DNA of 64,000 nucleotides from UMGS1649 sp964481385 (GTDB lineage Bacteria > Bacillota > Clostridia > TANB77 > CAG-465): NCBI GenBank assembly GCA_964481385.1, contig CAYZTN010000001.1, positions 1-64,000 of the forward strand, in the 5' to 3' direction. Shown here piece by piece: positions 17,325 through 25,942 of the stretch. Under the pieces are notes generated by a model. It had not been told where the DNA came from and did not search any database. It worked only from the letters and a program-made list of their open reading frames with translations. Positions within the stretch are counted from its first letter, which is position 1, and every line of letters starts with the position of its first letter. The position numbers were made by a program, and so were the translations under genes.

Positions 17325-19922
17325 TTATAATTTGACTATGCTCTCGTTTATTTTAGAAATAAGCTCAGTATACTTTTTTACCTTTTCTTTTTCCGCGTCT
17401 ATTAAAGCAGCTGGTGCTTTTGATACAAATCTTTCATTTGAAAGCATACCTTCAGCTCTTTTTAATTCAGCTGTTGCTTTCTTTAACTCTTCATTTAATT
17501 TTGCTAATTCTTCATCTTTATTTACAGCACAAGACATATCTACTTTTACGTCAATATTTTGAGTGTGCAATGCTGAGCCTGCGTTTGTTGAAACTTCGCC
17601 AACACTTACTTTTTCTGCTCCACATAGTTTTTCAATCATTGGAATAGACATGTTTAATTCTTCTATGTATATTTTACTATCTAAATATATGTCTATTTTT
17701 TTAGAATTTGTAATTCCAGCATTTGCACGCATATTTCTTATTTGACGAACTACATCAATTAACTCTTCTTCAAACTTAAAGTCATCTTCAAATTTAAATT
17801 TAGCTTCTGGATATTCTGCTATAATTAAAGCTTCCGCATCTTTTTTTAGATTGCTATATATTTCTTCAGTAATATATGGCATATATGGATGTAACATTTT
17901 TACTATGTTATTTAATACATAATTTAATGTTTGCGCAGCCGCCATGTAACCTTTAGATTCTTTGTTATATAGTCTTGGTTTTGCCATTTCTATATATAGG
18001 TCACAAAAGTCTGACCATGCAAAGTCATAAATGATTCCTAGCGCTACACCTATTTCATAGTTTTCAATGTTTTCTCTTACAGACTGCACTGTATTACTTA
18101 GTTTTGTAAGTATCCATTTATCCTCAGGCATTAGCTCTTGTTCGTTTATCGTTAGACCATCCACATCCCCTATATAATTTAAACTAAATCTTGCTGCATT
18201 CCATAGTTTATTTGCAAAGTTACGTCCTGCTTCAACTTTTTCAGGTACATATCTTATATCATTTCCCGGAGCAATATTTTGAATTAGTGAAAATCTTAAC
18301 GCGTCTGTTCCATATTCTTTTATAACTTCTAATGGGTCAATTCCATTTCCTAAAGATTTAGACATTTTTCTTCCTTGTGCGTCTCTTACTAGGCCATGTA
18401 TAAACACATCTTTAAATGGTACTGTACCAGTATGTTCAATAGCACTAAATATCATTTTAGATACCCAGAAAGTTATAATATCATAACCCGTAACTAAAAG
18501 TGATGTTGGGTAAAAATATTCAAAGTCTTCAGTTTTATCTGGCCAACCTAATGTTGAAAATGGCCATAGTGCTGAGCTAAACCATGTGTCTAATACGTCT
18601 TCGTCTTGTACAAAATGTCCTCCACATTCGCACGTGTCTGGCTTATCCATAGTGACAACCATTTTTCCACATTTGTCACAGTAATATGCAGGAATTCTAT
18701 GTCCCCACCACAACTGTCTTGAAATACACCAATCACGAATGTTTTCCATCCAGTTCATATATGTCTTTTCAAATCTTTCAGGTACAAATCTTACTTCCTT
18801 TTCTTTTACTGCTTTTATTGCAGGTTCTGCTAACTCCTTCATCGCAACAAACCACTGCTTTGAAGCATAAGGCTCAACTGTTGTATGACATCTATAGCAT
18901 TTTCCAACATTGTGTGAATAATTTTCTGTCTTTACTAAGCTTCCACAAACCTCTAAATCTTTTACAATTTCTGCTCTTGCTTCTTCACGAGTAAGTCCAC
19001 TATACTTGCCATATCCATCTACAATTATACCTTTTTCATCTATTACAGATATAACTTCTAGGTTGTGGCGCGCTCCTACTTCATAGTCATTTGGATCATG
19101 TGCTGGAGTAATTTTTACTGCGCCCGTTCCAAATTCTTTTTCAACATATTCATCAGCAATAATTGGTATGCGTCTTCCAACTAAAGGAAGTACAACACAC
19201 GTTCCAACTATATCTTTGTATCTCTCATCTTCTGGATTTACCGCTATTGCTGTGTCTCCTAACATTGTTTCAGGACGTGTTGTAGCAACAATTATACTAC
19301 GACTTCCGTCTTCTGTTTTGTATTCAATGTGCCATAAATGTGATGCTTCTTCTTCATACTCAACTTCGTTATCTGAAATAGAAGTACCACAATTTGTACA
19401 CCAGTTAACTATTCTCTCACCTTTGTATATTAAACCTTTTTCATATAGCTTAACAAATACATATTCTACAGCACGAGACAAGCCTTCGTCCATAGTAAAT
19501 CTTTCGCGCGACCAGTCACATGAAGCTCCAAGCTTCTTTAATTGATTTACTATTCTATCGCCATAAAGTCTTTTCCATTCCCAAGCTTCTTTTAGGAAAC
19601 CTTCTCTACCAAGTTCTTCTTTAGTCTTTCCTTCACTCGCTAACTTTGCAACAACCTTTACCTCTGTTGCAATACTTGCATGGTCTGTTCCTGGTACCCA
19701 AAGTGTAGGAACTCCTTTCATTCTGTTGTATCTTATAAAGACATCTTGTATAGTTTCATCTAAAGCATGTCCCATATGAAGTTGTCCCGTTACATTTGGT
19801 GGTGGTATAACAACTACGAAAGGTTTCTTTGACTTATCTACCTTTGGTTTAAAATATTCCTTTTCTTCCCACTCTTTATATATTCTTTCTTCGCATTCTT
19901 GCGGATTAAATCTACTTTCCAT
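17325..19922 (-). CDS. valS: Valyl-tRNA synthetase
   Basis: 865-residue class I synthetase charging tRNA-Val. The HIGH box appears as GHA in NVTGQLHMGHAL, the KMSKS loop is intact in RKMSKSLGNG, and Cys-rich zinc segments occur in the middle. The C-terminal coiled coil (ELAKLNEELKKA...) is the normal tRNA-binding arm. Length is standard. No T-box leader is seen upstream; only a small membrane protein gene lies 14 bp before it. Confidence 0.97.
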   Translation of the reverse strand: MESRFNPQECEERIYKEWEEKEYFKPKVDKSKKPFVVVIPPPNVTGQLHMGHALDETIQDVFIRYNRMKGVPTLWVPGTDHASIATEVKVVAKLASEGKTKEELGREGFLKEAWEWKRLYGDRIVNQLKKLGASCDWSRERFTMDEGLSRAVEYVFVKLYEKGLIYKGERIVNWCTNCGTSISDNEVEYEEEASHLWHIEYKTEDGSRSIIVATTRPETMLGDTAIAVNPEDERYKDIVGTCVVLPLVGRRIPIIADEYVEKEFGTGAVKITPAHDPNDYEVGARHNLEVISVIDEKGIIVDGYGKYSGLTREEARAEIVKDLEVCGSLVKTENYSHNVGKCYRCHTTVEPYASKQWFVAMKELAEPAIKAVKEKEVRFVPERFEKTYMNWMENIRDWCISRQLWWGHRIPAYYCDKCGKMVVTMDKPDTCECGGHFVQDEDVLDTWFSSALWPFSTLGWPDKTEDFEYFYPTSLLVTGYDIITFWVSKMIFSAIEHTGTVPFKDVFIHGLVRDAQGRKMSKSLGNGIDPLEVIKEYGTDALRFSLIQNIAPGNDIRYVPEKVEAGRNFANKLWNAARFSLNYIGDVDGLTINEQELMPEDKWILTKLSNTVQSVRENIENYEIGVALGIIYDFAWSDFCDLYIEMAKPRLYNKESKGYMAAAQTLNYVLNNIVKMLHPYMPYITEEIYSNLKKDAEALIIAEYPEAKFKFEDDFKFEEELIDVVRQIRNMRANAGITNSKKIDIYLDSKIYIEELNMSIPMIEKLCGAEKVSVGEVSTNAGSALHTQNIDVKVDMSCAVNKDEELAKLNEELKKATAELKRAEGMLSNERFVSKAPAALIDAEKEKVKKYTELISKINESIVKL

Positions 19923-19936
19923 TTATCTTTCTCTCC

Positions 19937-20143
19937 TTAACTCAAACCATATTTAAAACTTAAAAAATATATTACACATAGCGCCACTATGGCGACGACT
20001 ACCCCAAGTAACCTTGCCACTCGAATAACTTTAACTTTATTCTTAACTTTCAATCTTTCTACTATGTCTTTTGCAAAAAACACACCTACCAGTCCCATAT
20101 TTAATATCAAAAGACATATTATATATATAACGTATTGCTTCAT
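19937..20143 (-). CDS. Small two-helix membrane protein upstream of valS
   Basis: 68 residues with hydrophobic segments near 2-22 and 47-65 separated by a basic loop. The ATG at 20143 has GGAG 8 bases upstream; the longer frame to 20167 does not. It is the first gene behind a consensus promoter and is followed by valS after 14 bp. Family not recognised. Confidence 0.6.
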   Translation of the reverse strand: MKQYVIYIICLLILNMGLVGVFFAKDIVERLKVKNKVKVIRVARLLGVVVAIVALCVIYFLSFKYGLS

Positions 20144-20170
20144 TTTTATTTCTCCAATATCACACATAAT

Positions 20171-20198
20171 ATATTACCACAAAATAGCAGTTTGTCAA
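20171..20198 (-). promoter_or_regulatory. Promoter for the small membrane protein and valS
   Basis: On the minus strand TTGACA (20198-20193), 16-base spacer, TAATAT (20176-20171). It is back to back with a plus-strand promoter whose -35 starts 20 bp away. Confidence 0.7.
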
Positions 20199-20217
20199 GG
20201 TAGGAAAAGATGTATGC

Positions 20218-20246
20218 TTGACAAGATCCTAGATTTTATGTATAAT
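20218..20246 (+). promoter_or_regulatory. Full-consensus sigma-A promoter
   Basis: TTGACA (20218-20223), 17-base spacer, TATAAT (20241-20246). It matches the vegetative consensus at all 12 positions and reads towards the frameshifted gene at 20372. The leader of about 120 bases contains a GGAGG site near 20286 with no start codon after it. Confidence 0.8.
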
Positions 20247-20371
20247 GTTATAGACATAAGTCATTAAATCTAAAAATAATTATTTTGGAGGTAAACTATT
20301 CAATTTAACGATATTACTTAACATTTTTTTAAACCCAACTTTTTAGAATTCAAATTTACAAGGAGAAAAAA

Positions 20372-20913
20372 ATGAAACAAAAAACGACTTAACTTTTTTA
20401 GAATGGTATGTCAAAAAAGAGCAAGAAACAAAAACAATTCTTTTAAATGACAGTTATATGGTCTGGCTTGAACAGTTCACCAAAACTTATCCAAATTTTA
20501 ATGACTCAACTTGGCTGTATTGTCCAGAAAAAATTAGTGAAGAAGATTACGATAACGTAACCAAACTTAGCTCTCTATTCGAAGCGTTAGAACGCTATGC
20601 TGGTGCGAACTATATTTCGGCTGGCAAATCTGAATTTGGAGCATTTTATACTATTGCTTTTAATAATGCAGCTTACAAAATAGGAGTGGCTGTCGGGCAA
20701 GGAACAATATTTTATTGCGAACGCTTGAAAAACTCTCTCCAAGCTATTAGCTTTGATGATATTTCCCAAAACAAACGCCCATCAAATGTCTGTGAAATTG
20801 ACGCCATTTTTAACATTGTTTATCAAGATTTGTCTCGTCTAAATACCGAATTTTCTATCCCTTGGGATACCATTTTGAACAAAATATCCGAAATTATTAA
20901 AAAAAATAGTTAA
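20372..20913 (+). pseudogene. Unknown protein gene with a frameshift at an A6 run
   Basis: AAGGAG is followed by ATG at 20372, but that frame (M-K-Q-K-T-T) stops after six codons. The long frame, open from 20347 to 20913, is one phase away. A single extra base in the A6 run at about 20379-20384, or a -1 slip there, joins M-K-Q-K to N-D-L-T-F-L-E-W and gives one protein of about 180 residues. An internal ATG at 20458 would give a 151-residue product without a ribosome site. The protein is acidic, soluble and not recognised. It sits alone behind a strong promoter and is closed by a palindromic repeat 2 bp after its stop. Confidence 0.6.
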
Positions 20914-20914
20914 A

Positions 20915-20959
20915 ATTAAATAGTGTCATTTGGGACGTTTTCAAATGACACTATTTAAT
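20915..20959. repeat. REP-like palindromic element, copy 2 (reverse)
   Basis: Perfect 18-bp arms (20915-20932 and 20942-20959) around GGACGTTTT, the reverse complement of the core in copies 1 and 6. It starts right after the stop codon of the preceding gene and probably terminates its transcript. Confidence 0.85.
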
Positions 20960-21003
20960 TGTTTCTCAATTAAAAAGCGACCCCAATGGGTCATTTTTTA
21001 TTT

Positions 21004-21453
21004 TTATTCTTCTTCAGCTTCATCTAATATTTTTATCTGTGCTTCCATCATAGATTTTATCTTAATTTTATATATTTGAACTTGTTTTTTTAATTCTTCA
21101 AACTCAAGCTCTTTTTCCCTAATCTTTCCTTCATATTCTGCAATTTTGTTTTGGAAGTTAATCTCCTGACTAGCTTTAAGGTTGCTTGCCTCTTGAAGTG
21201 CTACTTCTTTTATTTTGTCTGCTTGCTCTTTAGCGTTAGATATTGTTTGTTCTATTCCTTGTTCAAGAGACTTGTAATATCTAACTGATTCCTGCAAATT
21301 CTCGCATTTATCGTTTAACTCTGTGTTTTCTTTTGTCATTGCTTCATAATCTACAATAAGTTTCTCTAAAAATTCCTCAACGTCTTTTATATCATATCCG
21401 CCTATTTTAGCTTTTTTAAACACTTTGTTTTCTATATCTTCTGGTGTTATCAT
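21004..21453 (-). CDS. divIVA: DivIVA-domain protein
   Basis: 149 residues: the N-terminal ITPEDIENKVF and GGYDIKDVEEFL segments are the DivIVA membrane-curvature domain, followed by a long coiled coil to the C-terminus. It marks cell poles and septa. Its place after sepF matches the usual Gram-positive division cluster, though ylmG and ylmH are missing here. Confidence 0.9.
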   Translation of the reverse strand: MITPEDIENKVFKKAKIGGYDIKDVEEFLEKLIVDYEAMTKENTELNDKCENLQESVRYYKSLEQGIEQTISNAKEQADKIKEVALQEASNLKASQEINFQNKIAEYEGKIREKELEFEELKKQVQIYKIKIKSMMEAQIKILDEAEEE

Positions 21454-21481
21454 ATAAATACATCCTCCTTTAAAACATCAA

Positions 21482-21509
21482 AAGTGGCAATTCTTCCTCA
21501 CTGCCACTT
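21482..21509 (-). terminator. Hairpin between sepF and divIVA
   Basis: 8-bp stem AAGTGGCA/TGCCACTT with a 12-base loop; on the minus strand it is followed by TTGATGTTTT. A weak or partial terminator is likely. Confidence 0.5.
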
Positions 21510-21519
21510 ACTTTCAAAA

Positions 21520-22008
21520 CTATTTCATCCATGTAAATGGAAGTTTATTTCTATACTGCGCTCTTTCTATGTCATTTTGAATTTCTATCGTCTTTGGTGT
21601 TATTAAATATATCAAAGATGATATCTTTTGTACACTTCCGTCCAACACAAACGTTGCACCACTTATAAAGTCAACTATTCTTCTATGATCTTCTTTATTA
21701 ACTGTCTCAAGATTTACTATCACAGATTTTTTGCTCTTTAAATGTTCACCAATCTCTTTGACATCGTCAAAACACGCCGGTTGAGTTATCACCATTTTAG
21801 AACCAGAAACACTACTACTCATAGGCAGTATCTTAGGCTGTTTTGATACAACCTCTTCTGATTTATCCATATTTCTACGAGCAAAGTACCCAGCTCTTGT
21901 AGGCTTTTCTGGTTCTTCTATAACCTCTTCTGTATCTTCATACTCTTCTTCATATTCGTTATCATTTGTGCTCAAACCTAATAGTCCCATGCATTTATCT
22001 AATATCAT
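21520..22008 (-). CDS. sepF: Cell division protein SepF
   Basis: 162 residues. An N-terminal amphipathic membrane-binding helix (MILDKCMGLLGL) and acidic linker precede the SepF core (about 72-155), with SVIVNLETVNKEDHRRIVDFISG and a final FLITPKT-like segment. SepF anchors FtsZ to the membrane. A promoter lies directly upstream, so it can be expressed independently of the pilin genes before it. Confidence 0.93.
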   Translation of the reverse strand: MILDKCMGLLGLSTNDNEYEEEYEDTEEVIEEPEKPTRAGYFARRNMDKSEEVVSKQPKILPMSSSVSGSKMVITQPACFDDVKEIGEHLKSKKSVIVNLETVNKEDHRRIVDFISGATFVLDGSVQKISSLIYLITPKTIEIQNDIERAQYRNKLPFTWMK

Positions 22009-22039
22009 GGTCAGTCCTCCTATACTCTCTTACAACGTA

Positions 22040-22068
22040 ATAATACTATATAGTTATTTCAATTGCAA
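22040..22068 (-). promoter_or_regulatory. Promoter of sepF-divIVA
   Basis: Minus strand TTGCAA (22068-22063), 17-base spacer, TATTAT (22045-22040). It lies in the 155-bp gap between the large pilin gene and sepF. Confidence 0.6.
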
Positions 22069-22163
22069 GAGTTTTTTGCATATTTTGTATATTTTTTAAC
22101 AAAATTATCTTGAAGCTTTTATATTCTCTTACTTAAGGTTTATCATTATTTTAACACTAAACT

Positions 22164-24227
22164 CTATTTTATGTAAAGCGCTGGACGAAAAACATAATAA
22201 GCTCTCACTTTATTCGCAGGCTGTTCAAGTCGAGATGATGCAGGAGAGTTCGCACCATTTCGTCCTACATCACCACCTCGTATAACACGGTTCTCCGAAG
22301 TATATATCTCCATTGTCCACTCCCAGACATTACCAGCTAAATCATATATATTCTTTGCTTTCCAAGCTTCATTTTTCCCTGTTGTATAATCCATATTTGA
22401 ACTTCCACTACCAGTAAAAGCAGTTCCTTGTGAATTACTGTAGTTTCCCCAATTGCGCGAATCTTCTATGCTAGTTTCCGCATCAGATACAAAATTCATT
22501 ATAGCATCCCACTGTACTCCATAACATAATGTTGATACCACAGATTTATGATTTTTGTACATATTCTGTGACAAATATACTGCGCCTTTTGTACCTTTTT
22601 CTGCCATTGACTCTCCCCAACTAACATAGTTATATACATATACATTCTTTTTGCTTACTACTGTGTGAGCTTCTGTTTCCCCGGTTCTTGGCTTAGTTGC
22701 CGTAGCATCTCCAGCCTCAAAACGTGCTATATAGAACCCTTTATATTTTCTTACTGATGCGCACATTTTATTATATTCTTCTATTTCCCATTCACTTGAC
22801 TCATATGGCTCTTTAAAATTATCATCTAATTTACCCGTCATTTTGTATATCTTAGAACCACTATAAGTCTCTGTTGCTATTCCTCTTACAAATTTAGTAT
22901 AATCTTCTACCGGCACCCATACAAACTGGTTACCTATACATATGTCGTCCTCGCCAACGCCTCTATTTGCATCTTCTTGATTATCTGAAATAACCAACCC
23001 TGTACTTTTTAAGCCACCAACATAATAGAAGCCCTCTGGTACCATGCTTGTATTTATACTTTTTTTACATATTATTTCAATATTACTTGTTACATTATCT
23101 ATATTGACTATGTCGGTTTCTTTGTTATATGCTGATTTTGTTATATCTAAATTATTCATTATGACTGAAACAGACTCAAACACATAATCGTCGCTCAAGT
23201 TAAGCTTTGTTTCATAACTTTTTCCGTATTGTATATTCATAGCAACGTTAGAAGCAGTTGCTCCATCAAGGTCGTATGTTATGCTATACACATTTGCTGT
23301 TGCACTAGCTGTAATTATTACATCTCCTGTTACGCTTAATATATTGATCTCTCTTGTTGCTTCATTGTATACAGTAGCTGTTACATCTACCCCTGCCATT
23401 GTTACTTCTACGCTTGTTAACGTGTGACCTATTTTTGCCGTAAGTGTTGTTGTGTAACTTGTCCCCCATTTTAATGTATATGCTGTATTTGAACTTACTA
23501 CTTCTGTTAAGCTTGGAGTTATTGTATATGTATTTGCTTCTGTTGTTGCTGTTATTATTACATCGTCTGTTACTTTGTCTATTGTTATTGTTTTATTTGA
23601 GTCGTTATATGCTAAATCTGTTATATTTACTCCACCCATTACTACTATTACTTTTTGTAATGTATATCCTGCATCTACGGTTAATGTTGCTGTATATCTT
23701 GAATCATTTGCTATTGTTGTGGCCACGTTGTTTGTTGTACAATGAACCAATCTGTTTCTTATTTTTATCTCATCTGGTATCATTCCTAAACTTTCTATTA
23801 TTTCTAGTTCACTTTCGTTTTCTGTTATATAAACCAGTTTTCCTTTTATTATTCTTAATCCTTCTTTATATTTATCTGGCACACTACCAAATATATCTAA
23901 ATACGCGGCATCCTTGTATGTCATATTAAGCTTCGTTTCATCAAATGCTCTGTCTTGTAATATTCTGTTCGCTAAATATATGTCGTATATTTGACTGTAT
24001 GTAGACATATTTAGCTTAAATACTGTCTTTTGAGTTTCACTTATCATATTTGTAGTACTTAAACTTATTACTACTGTTGTAGCAAGTATACTTAAAACAA
24101 GTATTGTTATTACAAGTACTACGATAGTTATTCCGTTTTTTCTATTTACGTTTTGTGGAACAAATAAATCAAACTTTCTATTGCTTGTGGGAATACTATT
24201 TAGAAGGCTTTTTTGCCCCCCCCCCAT
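22164..24227 (-). CDS. Large pilin with beta repeats and FGE/lectin-like C-terminus
   Basis: 687 residues in the frame shown. A prepilin site (RKNG-ITIVV, cleavage after about residue 32) and hydrophobic helix are followed by a pilin-type helix. Three related repeats of about 75 residues (about 163-233, 234-313, 314-391) each contain a V-x-M-x2-(V/L)-(D/N)-(I/V)-T core. The C-terminal domain (about 395-687) resembles formylglycine-generating-enzyme/C-type-lectin folds, with YDLAGNVWEWT and RVIRGGDVG. It is probably a surface adhesin at the pilus tip. The start codon sits on a 10-G tract, and the better-placed upstream ATG (24243) is out of frame with this length. The ATG used here has no ribosome site, so the gene may be switched off in this sequence. 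Confidence 0.75.
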   Translation of the reverse strand: MGGGQKSLLNSIPTSNRKFDLFVPQNVNRKNGITIVVLVITILVLSILATTVVISLSTTNMISETQKTVFKLNMSTYSQIYDIYLANRILQDRAFDETKLNMTYKDAAYLDIFGSVPDKYKEGLRIIKGKLVYITENESELEIIESLGMIPDEIKIRNRLVHCTTNNVATTIANDSRYTATLTVDAGYTLQKVIVVMGGVNITDLAYNDSNKTITIDKVTDDVIITATTEANTYTITPSLTEVVSSNTAYTLKWGTSYTTTLTAKIGHTLTSVEVTMAGVDVTATVYNEATREINILSVTGDVIITASATANVYSITYDLDGATASNVAMNIQYGKSYETKLNLSDDYVFESVSVIMNNLDITKSAYNKETDIVNIDNVTSNIEIICKKSINTSMVPEGFYYVGGLKSTGLVISDNQEDANRGVGEDDICIGNQFVWVPVEDYTKFVRGIATETYSGSKIYKMTGKLDDNFKEPYESSEWEIEEYNKMCASVRKYKGFYIARFEAGDATATKPRTGETEAHTVVSKKNVYVYNYVSWGESMAEKGTKGAVYLSQNMYKNHKSVVSTLCYGVQWDAIMNFVSDAETSIEDSRNWGNYSNSQGTAFTGSGSSNMDYTTGKNEAWKAKNIYDLAGNVWEWTMEIYTSENRVIRGGDVGRNGANSPASSRLEQPANKVRAYYVFRPALYIK
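24216..24225 (-). repeat. G10 homopolymer at the pilin start (C10 on plus strand)
   Basis: Ten identical G/C bases in otherwise AT-rich DNA, at codons 1-4 of the large pilin frame. The ATG at 24243, with GGGGAG upstream, reads M-E-K-Y-V-N-G-G-G and then stops 15 codons in. With 9 or 12 G it would run into the pilin. This is the form of a slipped-strand phase-variation switch. Confidence 0.8.
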
Positions 24228-24291
24228 TTACATATTTTTCCATAAGATGTTATCACTCCCCTTTATTTTGCTAGTTTAATACCGAAGTCTA

Positions 24292-24714
24292 TTATCTATG
24301 ATATATAACTCCATCATATTCTATACCTTTTAAGTAATACACATTGTTTGTATTTTCACAAATCACAAACACATCGCCATCGTTTACTGTTCCTCTACCT
24401 ATATCCACAGTTGTATCTAACTTTTTTAAATCTACTACCATAAGCATATTATCAGTATCACCATTATATGCTAGTTCTGCACTAAAATTAGCATCCAAAG
24501 TATTTTTACCAACCACTTCCCCTGTTACAGGTAACGTTTTTTTTGTAGTTATATATTCTAAAGTTAAATCAGAAACTTTATCCACCTTACCTTTAAACGT
24601 CTCATAATTTGCTCTAGAAATACTTTTTACCCCAACCACACTTACTGTACTTATTACAATAATCATTACGCTTACAACTACAATCAATAATGAAATCGTT
24701 ATTCCTCTTTTCAT
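24292..24714 (-). CDS. Pilin-like protein with C-terminal YY-G motif
   Basis: 140 residues: leader MKRG-ITI, hydrophobic helix (about 5-28), amphipathic helix and a soluble domain ending VYYLKGIEYDGVIYHR. That ending matches the pilins at 9.6 kb and 61 kb. It starts 10 bp after the HlyD-like gene and precedes the large lectin-like pilin. It may be its partner subunit. Glu5 is absent. Confidence 0.75.
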   Translation of the reverse strand: MKRGITISLLIVVVSVMIIVISTVSVVGVKSISRANYETFKGKVDKVSDLTLEYITTKKTLPVTGEVVGKNTLDANFSAELAYNGDTDNMLMVVDLKKLDTTVDIGRGTVNDGDVFVICENTNNVYYLKGIEYDGVIYHR

Positions 24715-24724
24715 ACTTCCTCCT

Positions 24725-25942
24725 CTATTTTATAACAATGGTATCATATATTTTTAATTGATACTCTGTAGTTATGTTTTTTTCTTTCAATTCGTCATCA
24801 CTTAAATTCTCAACAATTGAATTTAATCCATTACTTCTTGTAACTTTTACAGGTACTTCTACATTTTTACCATATTTTAATATATTAACATAAGATACAT
24901 CATTTCTCTCATATACTGCAGCGACTGGTACATATAGTCCAGTGTTTGTCCACCACACAATTTCTAATTCTGTATTCCTAAATAAAGCCACTTGCTCTAT
25001 ACCATTTTCAACTTCAAATACTACATCCAAAGTGTTTTTCTCCTTATCTATATAATATGAAACAAGCTTTGCTTTTAGTGTGTTTTGACTATCCCCTACC
25101 ACTCTTAATTTATAGTTTGAGCCAATTTTCAAATACTCTTCATTTATAATTTCCGTTCTAGAATATATACAACAATAAAAATTATCTATAACTTTTATAT
25201 TACTCTCAGTTACCTTTTTGCTTGCTAATTCTTTTATTCTATCAAACGTAATATTTGTTATATCATTTGCTATAAGGCTTTTTTCTAAACCGTCTGTTGT
25301 ATACGCAACTATCCCTTGTGCTGTTGCCACAACATTGTCACTAGAATTTTTCATGTTCTCTTCGAACTTATTTCTCTCGTTAATAAGTTTTACAATTTCT
25401 TGACCAGAAGGACTAAGCTCAGATACTACAATTGCTCTTCTATTTATTAGTTCGTTTATATCATTTATATGATTTTGCATTTCAACATATGATGTTGTGC
25501 CTATCGCACTTTTTAGTTCTGCTCTAATTTGATTTTCAACCGACTCAATTTCACTTGAATATACCACTGGTAAATTTTGCATAAGGCTTAATATTTCTGT
25601 ATCCATCTCTTCTAGTTTTTCCAACTTTTTATCGTACTCAGCGTTTTTATATGTTGCAATTATTCCACCTTTAGCTGTTTTCTTACCTTCTGCTATGACT
25701 GGCACTAAACTTTTTGTGGTATCTCGTTCGATTATAGTTTCGTTTTTTATTATGTAAGACTCAGCAAGCGAACTAAATTCCAAAGTGCCTTTTTCAACCA
25801 AATAAGTTGTTTCACTATTTCTAACTATATTTGTAAATGTAATAATTAAAGCGAAAAATGCAATTATTACGATTATATACACAAACATCTTGTTCTTTGT
25901 ACCATCTAAATCTAAATCAAACTTTTTAAGTTTTATTTTCAT
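24725..25942 (-). CDS. HlyD-family membrane fusion-like protein
   Basis: 405 residues: one membrane helix (about 20-42), a VEKGTLEFSSLAESYIIKNETII segment typical of HlyD-like proteins near sepF in Clostridia, a coiled coil (about 110-200) and a beta-barrel-like C-terminal part. AAAGGAG precedes the ATG. It overlaps miaA by 17 bp. No transporter gene is nearby, so its role may be in division or envelope biology rather than export; this is inferred from its usual neighbours. Confidence 0.7.
   Translation of the reverse strand: MKIKLKKFDLDLDGTKNKMFVYIIVIIAFFALIITFTNIVRNSETTYLVEKGTLEFSSLAESYIIKNETIIERDTTKSLVPVIAEGKKTAKGGIIATYKNAEYDKKLEKLEEMDTEILSLMQNLPVVYSSEIESVENQIRAELKSAIGTTSYVEMQNHINDINELINRRAIVVSELSPSGQEIVKLINERNKFEENMKNSSDNVVATAQGIVAYTTDGLEKSLIANDITNITFDRIKELASKKVTESNIKVIDNFYCCIYSRTEIINEEYLKIGSNYKLRVVGDSQNTLKAKLVSYYIDKEKNTLDVVFEVENGIEQVALFRNTELEIVWWTNTGLYVPVAAVYERNDVSYVNILKYGKNVEVPVKVTRSNGLNSIVENLSDDELKEKNITTEYQLKIYDTIVIK

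Noticed and set aside
20144..20300. T-box leader for valS
   Set aside because: No T-box sequence and no specifier-type hairpins; the leader is too short.
23444..23929. 161-residue plus-strand frame rich in Leu
   Set aside because: It is antisense to the beta repeats of the pilin and reflects their codon bias; no ribosome site.
22164..24227. Lectin-like C-terminus as a target of a diversity-generating retroelement
   Set aside because: No reverse transcriptase, no template repeat and no run of AAY codons is seen in the window.
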